DNA from: Moringa oleifera
Taxonomy: Eukaryota; Streptophyta; Magnoliopsida; Brassicales; Moringaceae
Length of the DNA: 64,000 nt
Assembly: GCA_021397835.1 (NCBI GenBank)
Contig: JAJFZO010000447.1
Coordinates: forward strand, 434,001 to 498,000
Direction of reading: 5' to 3'
Part shown: positions 23,501 through 35,203 of the stretch, in pieces
Layout of the letters: each line of letters begins with the position of its first letter
Numbering within the stretch: the first letter of the stretch is position 1
Position numbers and translations under genes: made by a program
Notes under the pieces: generated by a model
What the model saw: the letters and a program-made list of their open reading frames with translations, nothing else
What the model was told of the DNA's origin: nothing
Databases searched by the model: none

Positions 23501-25345
23501 TTTGGAGACATGGCCCCTCAGCAAAACTTTCCCTAACTTACCAAAAAATAACTGTTGGAGACAATGGATGCTGCCATGGGGAAGGTAGCTCCCTGATTTA
23601 ACCCTTTTGCTACGATAATTGTGAGGCCCACATCGGGGGCTTAGCATAAGGGTTAGCTCTTTAAAGCTGCCTCAAAGAAGAATACGTGGGCTAGGCCCAT
23701 TGTTATTGCCCTTCCCCAAAAAGAGGCCAAGACTTATGCCCTCAACATCCATCTTTCCAAAAGAAAAAGAAAAGCTAGTGTAGACCACGAGATCGAGGTA
23801 TCATGGATGCACTCTAGAATGCTGTTAAGTGGACCACCTTAACAGCCTAGAAAGAGTAGGCCATTGCCTACTTGGGACCTTACCATTGAGAGGAGTTTGA
23901 ATTACCCAAGTTTGGGGCAAGAATGGATCTGTAGACCATTTTGCCCTAAGACTTGTAGAAAATAAAGGCTAAGAGTAGTGACATCTTCCTTGACAACATA
24001 ATGATGAGCTTTGGGAATGTAAGTATTCTTTCCGATCTTCTCTTACTTTACTTCTTATCAACTACTATTTTTGATCAAGTACTAAACATTTTTTTCTTTA
24101 TTGCATTTTACTGACATATGTCCATCATTGTCAATAAATACAGCTAAAACACCATTGCATGAAAGAAGTCTAAGCTACAAATAAATTCATTATAGATACG
24201 GTGAATAAAGTTCACGTCCACATCGTTGAAGCTAAAACATTAAATAACTTACTAGTGAAGATAGAGGCAGATATAGACAATGCCAAAATCGAGTTGGCCT
24301 AAGTCCACATCAACGTTGAAGTAAGGATAAGCCATATAGAGAATAAGCGTATCCTTTAGTATCAAAAAGAACTAAGGGCAGCTTAGGAAGAGTCCTAATC
24401 TTAGGCAATCGATCAATTTTAAGTGTCAGATGCCTACAAAATAGAGATCGAAGAGTAGGCATTTAGCCTATATTGGCCCATCCGAAAGCAAGTGATAGAT
24501 GGCTTGACCTTTCATTAGTGCAAGTAGCACCTCCTCAATCTACTTGGAGGAGCTGAAGGTGTCTTTGGCAGATACGGAAGAGGTAGCTTGAGAGTCGGTT
24601 GAAGAAATATTATAGCCACCTGTACCTATGATAGTCTTGCTCTTGGTTTAGTTCCTGATCAAGCAACTGAATCTCTTGACGCTAAACCTGGAGCCATTGG
24701 AGCTTAGGCCTTCTTTATACTGTGTTTTCTTCTTCTTATGTTTGCCAATTGTACAAAATTATCATTTATGCAATGAGAATTCTCATTGTTATATTTGTCT
24801 TTGTTTCTTAATCCTTTTGACTTCACGATACTACTAAATGAACTAGCTAAGTAAAAATGATACTTCAAACATTTAGGGCATCAAACAACCAATGTTAGTT
24901 CTAAACTAGTCATGATTCCAATCGTTTATTACCCCCTGACGTAGTCAAAACTAGCAACTTTCACTTATTAAGTTCATTGAATTGATTGAAATTGACAAAC
25001 TACTAAGTGGAATTAAAATTTAGCCCTAATGAAGTAAACCTCAATGAATCAAAACTCGCTGAGTTAAACCCCGATAAGTAATCCTCGATGAATAATCTCC
25101 CATGTACATATTCCCTATGAATTAGGTGAACTCTAAACTTGATGATGTAAAATCTTGATATGTCCAAATGAGCTACAAACCTTGACGTAGAAAACACTCG
25201 ATCTAAGCAATATCAAACTTAATCCTCATAAATCTTCAAAATAAAATTTCGGTGAGCCAAAATTTCCAATTTTGAAATATTGATCTCTAGTGACATATCT
25301 TCTCTTGGTAATTTCGCTTATGGGCAAAATTAGGTGTTGATAATA
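20570..25345 (-). mobile_element. Decayed LTR-retrotransposon-like sequence
   Basis: No open frames survive, but two features suggest an old LTR element. The minus-strand reading at about 25300-25342 (ending in a CAACACCTAATTTTGCCC-like block) resembles the start of LTRs in some plant Gypsy or large non-autonomous elements. A segment at about 22990-23130 also recurs in reverse complement at about 51365-51470 at roughly 75 percent identity, so it is a dispersed repeat. Poly-T runs near 20581-20597 and 20784-20800 and AT-rich drift blur the left limit. The extent is a guess; it could be several fragments. Confidence 0.35.
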
Positions 25346-26771
25346 ACTTTATTGCTTATTTTACAATCATTCTCTAAGTTAGTGTTTTTAGTTAAAGTCA
25401 TCATTTGGTTAAGGTAGAAATTTTTTTTTTTGATACTAAAATTTTTTATTATTAAATTTAATAACAAAAGAATAATAAAAAGTACTAACTTTTATTATTC
25501 AACTGTCCGTAGCAAAAAACTTTAGCAATCATATTTTTATATCTTCATTAATAATGATGAAGTAAAAATAAATTTGATCATCATGAAGTTTTTTTATTTT
25601 AAAAAATTTTTATCATTAAGACTTTTTAAAAATGGATATTTGGATGATGTCATTTAATTTTTTAATAAAAAATTAAGATATATTAATGGCAAATTTTTTA
25701 TCACCGTTTAATTTTATTTTTAATAAAAATTTTTGTATGATAATATATTAGTTATGGACTTTTTTTACACTAAAAAATGTTTTATTGAACTACAAAATAA
25801 TAACGTTAAAATAAAATAATAAAATTGTACTATTTTAATATTATATAAAACACCATTCTTGATTCCCTTTGTTCAAAGTGTGCCCTTCATGAAATATTTC
25901 ATTGTTCTCATGTGTTACAATAACAAATAATGTCATCCCACATCTTGATAAAAAATTTCAAAATCAATAATAAATAAACAAAGTTCACACTCTTACAGCA
26001 ATATAGAAAGAGACACTAAAATCTGCATTTGGGATAAAACCAGACTTACCTTTCTAACACAAACCATCTAAAAGAACATATAGACCAATAAAAGATGACG
26101 GAAAACTGGGCATGTTCCTCTACATGCAATATACTGAGAAGCACTAGGGAAAGAAAAATTAAATTTGGAAAGGCAAAATAAGTTAAAAATTTCTTTTTGA
26201 TATTTATCCTGAAAAGTAAGAAAATTTAATTTTCAAACACAATTTTATATAGAAATAACTAAATACCCATTAACGATGTGTCTTATGCTCCAAATCTAAC
26301 ATAACAAGAACATATGCTTCTGCTAATTACACTACTTGGGAACAAAGGTTAAAAATGGCAGAACCAACTTACTGCCCTACATGTTGGCTCCCTTTTCAAT
26401 ATAAAAATTGAGAAAAAGAAAACCATTTAAACAAATATCCATAGGTACTAAATAAGAAGCCTTTATGTACTGTTACTACCAGCAATGGACTGTAAGTTGC
26501 AGAAACCAGCAATGGGGCACAGCTATGCCAATGACGTGCAAAGGTAATAATTTCATGATTTTGCTTCCCACATTTCCAAAACACGAACAAAGACCTGAGA
26601 AAATATAGATCCCCATCTGGTATTGGTAACAATTCATGTTAAGCTCCATAAGAGATTCAAGAAGAAGAATTTATACATTTACAGTAGCTTTTCATACACA
26701 CATCGCTAGTTTTATGCTTAATTACTTCAATGGTTACTGCTATGTGTTCATTGTTGGTCAAGTCTGAGATC
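25346..26771. other. AT-rich spacer
   Basis: I see no gene, repeat boundary or RNA here. The 78-codon minus-strand frame at 26396-26632 has no recognisable domain; if the exon-like segment at 26772-26834 is real, this stretch could include its 3' UTR. Confidence 0.4.
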
Positions 26772-26834
26772 TATCCCTTTTTCTTCCATGCAGGCTGAAG
26801 GATCTCAAACTGAAGCATGAACCAGGAGAGGATC
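26772..26834 (-). other. Exon-like segment: possible last coding exon of an unidentified gene
   Basis: On the minus strand, a pyrimidine-rich stretch ending in CCCGCAG is followed by 20 in-frame codons and a TAG. The encoded peptide starts ILSWFMLQFEIL and ends PAWKKKG. It is hydrophobic then basic, like the tail of a small membrane protein. I cannot name the family, and no secure upstream exon was found; a candidate donor lies at about 28099 but needs an unusual 19-base exon. It may be a gene remnant, a non-coding transcript exon or chance. Confidence 0.25.
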
Positions 26835-29613
26835 TGCGGGAATCAATAAAGATCACAAAAAGCACTATGAACCGAATCAATGCAGAACTGAGAAACAAGA
26901 ACCAACTGTGTCTAGTCATGTCTCATACCTTCTCTTTGAACAAATGTACTTAAACATTTATGAACAAAAGTTACTACCCACTAGAAATACTAGCCAGTTT
27001 AGCAACCCAACTTTTCTTCAACAGGTCGCGGCACCTCGTCCACTGTATTAATTAATCATCTTTTAACTTTTCTTTTATTACTACTCTGATACTCCATGGC
27101 ACAGCATGACTCACTTTAAGCTCATCTTATTGGAGTTGTTCTTTCAAATTGGTAACTGATTGACATCACACTACACTTTTAGTTGCATTTCTGTACTTTA
27201 TTTGACCTAACTTAATTGCATGAAGAACATTATCTTCACTCTTCATTTTAAAAGATATTGGTTCATGGTACCAAAAGTCTAATCTTTCCATATCAATTGT
27301 TAACATATCCTAATCAATTACTAAAAAAATAAAGCAAACATGGCATGAAAACTCCTTGAACCAAAAACCTTAGTGATAATTTGCAACAAAATCCTCCTGC
27401 TGGATCCATAACATGGGATCAAAACGCCTAAAGAGTGACACCAGAAATCAAGCACCGAGGGCATATTTACCGTATTCCCAAAAGATAATTTGGATTGTAA
27501 AACCCACTTGTAGTGGTTCCCTTCTCCGCCCCGTGGCCCCTCCCCCCCCAAATAAAACAATTTAAAAAAAGCACCAAGAGAAGAGGAAAGAATGAACCTA
27601 GTGTTTGTAATCTACCATATCAATAAACTCCAAGAAATAAACGGAGAAACAAAAAACAATAGAAAAGAAAAAGCCCATGAAATTGGGTCTAATGTATCCA
27701 ACATAGTTTAAAAGGAGCAACCTTCATAATGCTCCATCAGATGACCAGTAAAAGATGAAAAGGGCCTCTAATAAAATCTTTATCTATATGAAGTAGGCTT
27801 CATCACATAGCTGACACAGATCCCTTAAATTTGGACTTGAGAATTACTGATGTACTTTCGAAAAGTCCTAGTGCATGGTTTTCAATCTTTTATAATCAAC
27901 TACTTATCAAGCGAAGTCAAACTGGAAACCGGTAGATTCACAAGACAGTGGCTGACGTCGGAACTTAGTATTATCCATTAACCTTTTTTGTTTTTCCCCG
28001 AAGAAAATGATCCCCAAATTCTTATATTACTCGTCTACAGCATCATATTAATGCACAAATTATGATTAAATGCTATTGAGTGGAAGAAGAGAACAAACCT
28101 GAAGCAAACAAGGCAAGCTGGTGGTGAAAAGGAGTTAAAAAAGGGACCTCTTAGAAATAATGCTTCAATGTTATGGATATGTTCCTTTATTCTGGTCTTT
28201 CTTTCCACTCAAAATACTAATGGTTTTATTTTTTTTTTTAGGCTCTTGCTCTAAACGTTCTTTCATAGTCTTCTTTTTTTTATTATGTAATTCCAATTGA
28301 GAGTGTATACCTTCGATGACTGAGTTGTCGACAATATCAGATTGTTTACTGCTGGAGTTATCCCTTGAACAGTATGCCGATGCTTAAGAGTCAAGCCACT
28401 GAAAAACTAAAGCAATTAACTCTAGATATGATCATACAACTTATTACTTAAAGTGAGTCAAATATGAAATATAATTAAGATTACTTATTAAATTTAAGAA
28501 GAAATAAACTTTTATGTACTTGTTTGAAATGCTCTTCAATAAATTGATCTGGATTGAAATTGATTGGGATTGAAGTTGTTAGGATGAGTCTGCCTAAACA
28601 GCCCTACAGGAGTTGGATTTGGACCCAATGCCTTCACTTGTAAACAAAATACAACGAATAAATATTGACAAGAGAGTATACCATTTTCATTCCAATTTAG
28701 TTAAGTTAATTAAATGTCATAACATGTGCCAAAAATGCTTGGACAGAGGAATAGCTCGAATGTGTCAAGAAGGATAATAACCTGCCCCATGTCCATCTGT
28801 CTTGGTCCGACGATTTTTAGAGGTCTTATGGCATGTTTCTTTGTACTTTTAGTGGTTTCATTCTTTTTGTTATTGATCCCATGTCTATTACGAGACAAAT
28901 TGAGGTTTAGCTTTTTTTTTTTTTTTGGTTTCAAATAAGTATACATCAAGTTAACATATCATTGGGCAACCTTGGCCTCACAGGTGATTCTCAGCATGGC
29001 ATTGATTGCCTCATCTCATATAACTTTTATTTTGTCCTTGGTTTTTGGAGAAACTATCTTTCGTATGTCCTAATGGATTGACCTTCTTATGAAAATCTTC
29101 TAAGTTTTTGTGGAGCATTTATTTGATGGCCTAATTCTATTAAAAAAGACAATAAACAGAACAAATAAATTAAGAGGACATATATAGATAATAATCAAAC
29201 AATTATGAATATTTACGTGTCATTCACTACATGAATAGGTTATCTATTTGAGCATTGCAAACTCTTAGAGAGAGACATCCTCACAGGGGCAACCATCAAG
29301 GAGACGAAATTACTACGAGAAGCATATGTGGCAAATGTCGTATGTGTAGTCTCTAGTATAGATGGAGGACCAGAGTGCTGTTTATCCTTTACTATGACCT
29401 TTTCCTCATCTTGAGGGTATGGATATAGATATGATCATGGATCATCATGTCATAACCTCTTTGATCAAAATCACTTTGTCTTCCTTTTCCTTTTATCTAA
29501 TTATGTTGACAAAGTCAGTAGAAATAAAACTTATTAATTGAATTTCCTAATAATGAATATTCTTGTGCAAAAAATTAGGTAGAGTCTCCTTTCAAAAATG
29601 AACTAACACCTTT
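26835..29613. repeat. Spacer with fragments of dispersed repeats
   Basis: A segment at about 28240-28400 resembles one at about 49995-50160 in the same orientation (shared core 'GATTGTTTACTGCTGGAGTTATC' against 'AATTGTTTACTACTAAAGTTATC'), indicating a dispersed repeat family. Frames at 27321-27560 and 28710-28949 are low-complexity or repeat-like and show no host-gene homology. No gene is supported apart from the weak exon candidate just to the left. Confidence 0.4.
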
Positions 29614-31171
29614 TACTATTACAAAAATTATAATAAGTGATAATAATTTAATGGTAGTTATTCAAAGAACTATCATTAAAAGGTTGCTTAACATTTTTAA
29701 TGATAGTTCTTTAAAAACTACATTAAAAATGGGGTCTTTAATGTCAGTTAACAATAAAATGATGTTAAAGATTATCCTTTTATGCTGATTCAATAAGAAC
29801 TGATGTTAAAAGACCATCACTGGATTTTTTAACACCAACTTGTGAAGAACTAGCATTAAAAGCCTTCACTCACATAACCAACCTCAGGATGGGGATAACT
29901 TTCAATAGTCTTTCATGCCAGTTTTGCCACAACTGGAGTGAACGGCTGTGTCATTCAATGCTAGTTTTGTTAGAACTAATGTTTGAAGGATATCTCATGT
30001 TCTTCATGCCACTTTTAGCCCGTGAAAGGTGGTCTTCAACATCAGTTTTGGTAAAACTAGCGTTAAAGGTTGTGATTTTTAATGCCAGTTCTACTAAAAC
30101 TAGCATTAAAGGTTGTCCAAAGGTTGTGATTTTTAACGCCAGTTCTACTAAAACTAGCATTAAACGTTGTCCAACCTTGGTGTAAGTAGTTAGGGATCCT
30201 TAATTTGTTTTCAGATCCTGCAAGTATCGAGGCACGCATTTTTTACTCTCTCCTTCATCCTTTTCCTCTTTACTTTCTATCTAGAAGCAGCTAGACCAAT
30301 TGTTGACAATTGCACTGCCTCTCTTCGACCCTTATCCTCTTTACTCTCCATCCAAAAGAGCTAGGCTAGCTATTGGCAACCGTATTTCTTCTTTTCGACC
30401 CTATTCTCTTTGGTCTCTATCTAGAAGCAACTAGACCAGCTACTGGCATGGCAACCGCACTGTCTCTCTTCTGGCCTTCTCCTCTTTACTCTTCTTTCAG
30501 AAGTAGTTAGGCTAGTCGCTGGCAGCCGACTGCCTCTCTTCGACCCTCTTCTGTTTGCTCACTCCTTGCTCTTTTCTCTCTCATTTGTCTCAATTTTCAC
30601 AAGGAGCAGCCACACCCTCCCCTTTCATTCCTTCATCTTTGGTGTTCAAACATATGTAAGTATTTTGATATAAATTCGATATTTTTTAATGAAATTTATG
30701 TTTCATAATTTTTATTCAGTTTGGTTAATTTTTGTTTAAAAATGTATTGAGAATATTATTTTGAAAAGTTCTTTATTAAGTGTGTTTGGTGAATTTTTAT
30801 TAATTAAATATGGGTTTTTTTGGTAAGTATATTGTGATGAATATATTTGGTATGAATGGTTATACATTGATGAATTTATTATTTGATAATTATTAAAATT
30901 TTTAGATTAATTGATAAATTAATTAGATGTTAATTAGATGAATTTATATTTTGATGAATTAATTATATATTAGTTGTAAATAAATTTATATTTGAATTAA
31001 TTTTTTAAGGTTAGATTAATTGGTATATTTTGTCAAATTTAATTATATTGCTTTTATAGTTAACATAAATTAATATAATTACATCGCGTACGTTTGTTTT
31101 TTTGCATTTTTATTAGTTTATTATTATTTGACTACATTATATTTATATTTTTCTTACTCTTTATTATTTCA

Positions 31172-31860
31172 GTGAACTTTATACAGATTTAGTCACACTT
31201 GGCTTGAAAAAGTATTTTATATTTGCTGATCTACCAACATTTTCATATGGAATGTCTATAAGTATAGACACCGAAGTCCGTCACCTAGCCAATAGAATGA
31301 TGGATCCATGTGAGAAGGAGTAGTGATATTTTTTTATAACTTGAGGTAATTAAGTTTTAATACTAGTTGAAATTATTAATAATTTTATTCATAATATTTT
31401 TAATATTTATTTTTGATAATGTAGGCAGTATTGGATGTTGGTGATTATCGAGCCTCGTATTTTTATGTATAGTATTTTTTATCTTTTGAACCATGGTTTT
31501 TGTCAATAGTTAGATCAACTTATGTCTACGTAAGTAAAAATATTTTCATTTATGTCAGTATATATATATTACTCTTAAGAATACTAATTATTTTTTACTG
31601 ACAGCTCTTTTAAATTATTCCAAGTTATCAAAGAATCAAGCAATAGGTACATTCTTAGGAGTATTCTTGCTAAGGTATATATATCTAAACCAATATGTAA
31701 TGTTATTTTTATTTATTTTTGCAAAATATAACAATTAAAATTTTTTAATGCAGTGTCCCCATCAACCTTCAAATACTGAGTGTGAATATTATGTTATGAA
31801 AATTTTAAGGGACATCATTGATAGACGTGATAGAAATATCCAGTATGCAAAAATGGTATT
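31172..31860 (+). pseudogene. Ulp1-like cysteine protease (C48) relic inside CACTA element A
   Basis: Several exon-like pieces read like the C-terminal half of a plant transposon-associated Ulp1 protease: 31172-31323 (ELYTDLVTLGLKKYFIF...), 31429-31500 (QYWMLVIIEPRIF), 31599-31677 (FKLFQVIKESSN) and 31755-31855 (CPHQPSNTECEYYVMKILRD). The last matches the family block around the catalytic cysteine (QPSNTVCGYYVM). The cysteine is kept, but the glycine after it is Glu. The usual His of the 'HW.L' motif reads Tyr. In-frame stops and no complete gene make it a relic. Such proteases, related to SUMO proteases, are carried by some plant DNA transposons; their role there is unclear. Confidence 0.65.
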
Positions 31861-32639
31861 TTTTTTAAGCATTTACTTATGTAAATACTTCAGTAATTAA
31901 TTAATATGCTTATTAAAGCTTAATTGGACTAACTTCTTTTTTATATATATACATATTGTTAGTAGACATAGACACTTACATCTAATTAGATATTGATAAA
32001 GTTAGAAATAAGGTTGGACAATTTCTTTAGAGTGCTACATTAAAAAGTTGAATCTTGGAGAATTTTGTACACATGACTATCATTGAATTTATGTAGTTAA
32101 AATTTTTAGGATTGTGTATGATAATGTATATTTAGACTTATGTATTGTATATATGGAGTTCAGTTATGACATCAATTTTTTTTTTTTTTTTGTTTTGTTC
32201 ATCTTTTATTACTTTTTTGGATTGGATTATGTTGAAGTGTTTTCAAATATGAAAGAAGTAATGATGGTTTTAGTGAAAATGGTATTGAAGTGTATAACAG
32301 AAAAAAGTTTTTTCATTGAAGTGTTGGTATTGAAGTGTTGGTGTGATTATGTTGAAGGAAGAAAGATAGTATAGTTATTTCATTAAAGTGTATAAAAAGA
32401 ACTGTGATTAGTGTATTGATAATTGTATACTTATATCTATTAACTAAATTTAATTAAAATGTTATATTTACATATTGTAATTTAATTTTGATAGAAAAAA
32501 TATTGGTTATATATTATGAAGAATTATATTGATGTATATGGTTGAAGTGAAAAAGATGAAGAATTTTTTATGTGCAGGTTTTAGATAATTTGAAAATAAA
32601 AAATTTGTATTTATTATAAAATTAATAAAAAAAATATAC

Positions 32640-32800
32640 TTTTAATGACAGTTCGATCAGAACAGTCATTGAAGGGGAAAACTTTTAATGATAGTTCTAG
32701 AACTATCATTAAAAGTAGAGGCTTTTAATAAAACTTTTTCCCTCATTTAATGACATGAACAAAAATGATAGTTCTACAACTATCATTGAAAGTCATTTTT
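32640..32800. repeat. Subterminal palindromic repeats of element A (right end)
   Basis: Two or three imperfect palindromes of the type TTAATGACAGTTC...GAAC(T/A)GTCATT lie close to the right end, at about 32640-32675, 32685-32715 and 32765-32800. They match the repeat type arrayed at the right end of element B. In CACTA families such subterminal repeats are the usual transposase-binding sites; binding here is inferred. Confidence 0.7.
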
Positions 32801-32934
32801 TACTGTCATTATAGCTTTATTTGTAGTAATACTTTTTAAAAAAATCAATACATAATGCTGAAAATTTGTACCTCTAATTATAAAAAAGTAATTCAATCAA
32901 TAAAATAATTCAGTGAGTACATATAAAATAAATT

Positions 32935-33380
32935 AACTAATCATCATCTTTAAAGTCTTCCCATTCTTTTTTTTTTCATCCAAATCACTTTTAAAATCTA
33001 GCTTATTTAATTTGTCTTCTTCTTTATCATGAACATCTATTAATATTCCATTTGGATCAATTAAAAAAATAGGATCTTCTTCCACATCAATCTCAATTCG
33101 ATGAATATCTTTCTCATTGTCCTGAAAAAGGTGCAACTTGAACAAATTAAGATATGAAACTAGATTTTGGAAGTTTAATGACGAACCTTTCTTTTATTTT
33201 GCAAACAACACATAGTCATGCTTGTTATGTCTTAAGTTTGGATAAGGGACATATAAACTTAGAACTACCTGGACAAGTAGAACAAAAAACTCGTACTTAT
33301 TTAATCTCATTGTACAATAACCATTCGCTACATTATATGCTCTATTAACTTTGGCATAGATATTTAGTGTTAGATCAAAC
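32935..33380 (-). pseudogene. TNP2-type CACTA transposase relic, C-terminal part
   Basis: Minus-strand translation next to element B gives, with frameshifts, WFDLTLN...KVNRAYNVANG...LNKYEFFVLL...YVPYP. This parallels the TNP2 C-terminal order 'WFDPTP...VNKxYNIVDVNH...NKYEPFVLASQAxQVYYxPYP'. An open 70-codon stretch (32933-33145) continues with 'DNEKDIHRIEIDVEEDPIFLI', an acidic tail also usual there. It is the continuation of the relic at 35676-37270, with element B inserted between them. Stops and frameshifts show that it is inactive. Confidence 0.7.
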
Positions 33381-33383
33381 CAT
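33381..33383. repeat. Target-site duplication CAT, left of CACTA element B
   Basis: Three bases directly before CACTA, identical to 35673-35675 directly after the right end. A 3-bp duplication is typical of CACTA transposons. Confidence 0.8.
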
Positions 33384-33399
33384 CACTACTACAAAAATT

Positions 33400-33590
33400 G
33401 TAATAAGTGATAACAATTTAATGACAGTTATTCAAATAACTGTTATTAAAAGTTTCATTAACACTTTTAATGACAGTTTTTCTAAAACTGCATTAAAAAC
33501 TAGATCTTTAATGTCAGTTTTAGAAGAACTGACGTTAAAAGCCCTAGTAATGTGGCCTTTTAACGCTAGTTCTTGAAGAACTCACGTTAA
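33400..33590. repeat. Left subterminal palindromic repeats of CACTA element B
   Basis: About four diverged palindromic units occur one after another, for example AATGACAGTTATTC facing AACTGTTATT, and AATGTCAGTTTTAG facing GAACTGACGTT. A further pair lies inside the element at about 34215-34292. They are more diverged from each other than the right-hand array. Confidence 0.8.
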
Positions 33591-33689
33591 AACACTCATC
33601 ACTGCAACTACGACAAACAGATACAGAGGGCAGCTCACACTTCAATCCGGCTCCTGACCTTCATCAACTCCTAGTCTGGCTGCACCTGC

Positions 33690-33995
33690 TGTAGTGGCAA
33701 CCATTGCAGCAGCAACGGCTGCTTATAGCAGCAGCTGTTCCTGCTATTGTAAGAAGCAGCAATAGCAGCTTATTGCTATTACTGCAGCTGCTGCTGTTGA
33801 AAGAAGCAGCAACAGCAACTACTGCTGCTGCTGTAAGAAGCAGCAACTGCAGCTGTTGCTGCTTACTGCAGCAGCTGCTGCTGTTAGAGGAAGCAGCAAC
33901 AGCAACTGTCGTTGCTGCTGTAAGAAGCAGCAACAACAGCTGCTGCTGCTGTAAGAAGTAGCAACAATAGCAGCTGCAGCTGCTTGCTGCTTCCA
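33690..33995. repeat. CAG/CTG-rich imperfect palindromic tandem array in element B
   Basis: About six degenerate units built from runs of GCAGCAGCAAC, CTGCTGCTG and the linker GTAAGAAGCAGC fill 300 bases. Because CAG and CTG runs alternate, each unit can pair with its neighbour, so single strands could fold into stacked hairpins. All six frames are locally open and yield poly-Ser, poly-Gln or poly-Leu peptides, which is an artefact of the repeat and not evidence of a gene. Confidence 0.85.
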
Positions 33996-35203
33996 CTTAA
34001 ACATACTCTCTCTCAATCCCTGAACGAATGGTTCCGGGACCAGTTGGATTCGTTTCTCAAGTGCAGGCTGAATCACTTTAGCTTTAGTATATAAGTGCAG
34101 TTAGTGATCATAAGCATTTTTTCTTCATTTCACATGGTGAGGAGGTCCAACATGGGAAGTGCCGAAAGGAAGAAAAGATGGAAGAACATCTTTGAGCCTT
34201 CAACTCAAAGTTATGGCCTTCAACGTCAGTTCTGGAGGAACTGACGTTAAAATAAGGACTTTAACGTCAGTTTCTCCATAACTGACATTAAAGGCTGCTC
34301 ACTTTTCTTTTAAGACAGGGATCTTGAATTTGTCTCCAGAACCCGCCAGAACCTCGTGCCCAATTTTTACTGTCTAGGTCATCCCTTCTCCTTTTTGCTC
34401 TCTGTCGAGAAGCTAAACCAATTGACAGCCGCACTACCTTTCTCCGGACCTTCTCCTCTTTGCTATCCATCTAAAAGCAGCTAGGCTAGCTGCTGGTGGC
34501 ACTGCTTTTTTCCAGCCTTTTTCTCTTTGCTTTCTATCTAGAAGTAGCTAGCGCAGCTACTAGCAAGCAGTGGCACTGCCTCTTTTCAGGCCTTTTCCTC
34601 TTTGCTCTCCGTCCAGAAGCAGCTAGGCCAACTATTGAAAGTGGTACTGCCTCTCTCCTTGCTTCTTTTTCTCTCATTTGTCTCAATCTTCACAAAGGCA
34701 GCTAAGTGTAGTTGAATTTATGTTTGAATTAATTTTTTTAGGTGAGATTAATTGGTATATTTTGTCAATTTTTTTAGGTTGGACAATTTCTTAGAGTGCT
34801 ATATTAGAAAGCTGAACATTGAAGATTTTTGTACACATGAACATCATTGGATTTATATAGTTGAATTTTCAGGATTGTGTATGATAATGTATATTTAAAC
34901 TCATGTATTTTACATATAGAGTTCAATTATGACATCAATTTTTTTATTTTGTTCATTTTTTATTATTTTTTTGAATTAGATTATTTTGAGTGTTTAGATA
35001 TAAAAGAAGTGATGACAGTGTCAATGAGAATGGTATCGAAGTGTATGATAGGAAAATTTTGGTTGCAAATTATGAAAAATTGTATTGATTCATATAGTTG
35101 ATGTGAAAGAGATGAAAAATTTTATATATCCACGTTTTGGATAATTTGAATGTAGAAATTTTGTATTTATTTCAAAATTAATAAAAAATACTAAAAATGA
35201 ACA

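Larger units (their letters stand above)
29614..32828 (+). mobile_element. CACTA element A, decayed copy carrying a Ulp1-like relic
   Basis: The left end TACTATTACAAAAATT corresponds to the intact CACTACTACAAAAATT end of element B with two C-to-T changes. The next 60 bases (TAATAAGTGATAA... and the first palindromic repeat) also match B. The right end TTTGTAGTA at 32820-32828 corresponds to B's TTTGTTGTAGTG. Subterminal palindromes of the TTTAATGACAG...CTGTCATTAAA type occur at about 29648-30170 and 32640-32800. Internal blocks at about 30240-30640, 30985-31035 and 32011-32200 are shared with B. Both outer ends are mutated and I found no matching target duplication. Between the shared blocks lies a Ulp1-like protease relic on the plus strand. 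Confidence 0.7.

Noticed and set aside
27321..27560. 79-codon minus-strand frame
   Set aside because: No homology; contains a C/G homopolymer and looks like repeat sequence.
33664..34076. Open frames giving poly-Ser/Gln/Leu peptides
   Set aside because: They come from the CAG/CTG array of CACTA element B in all frames.
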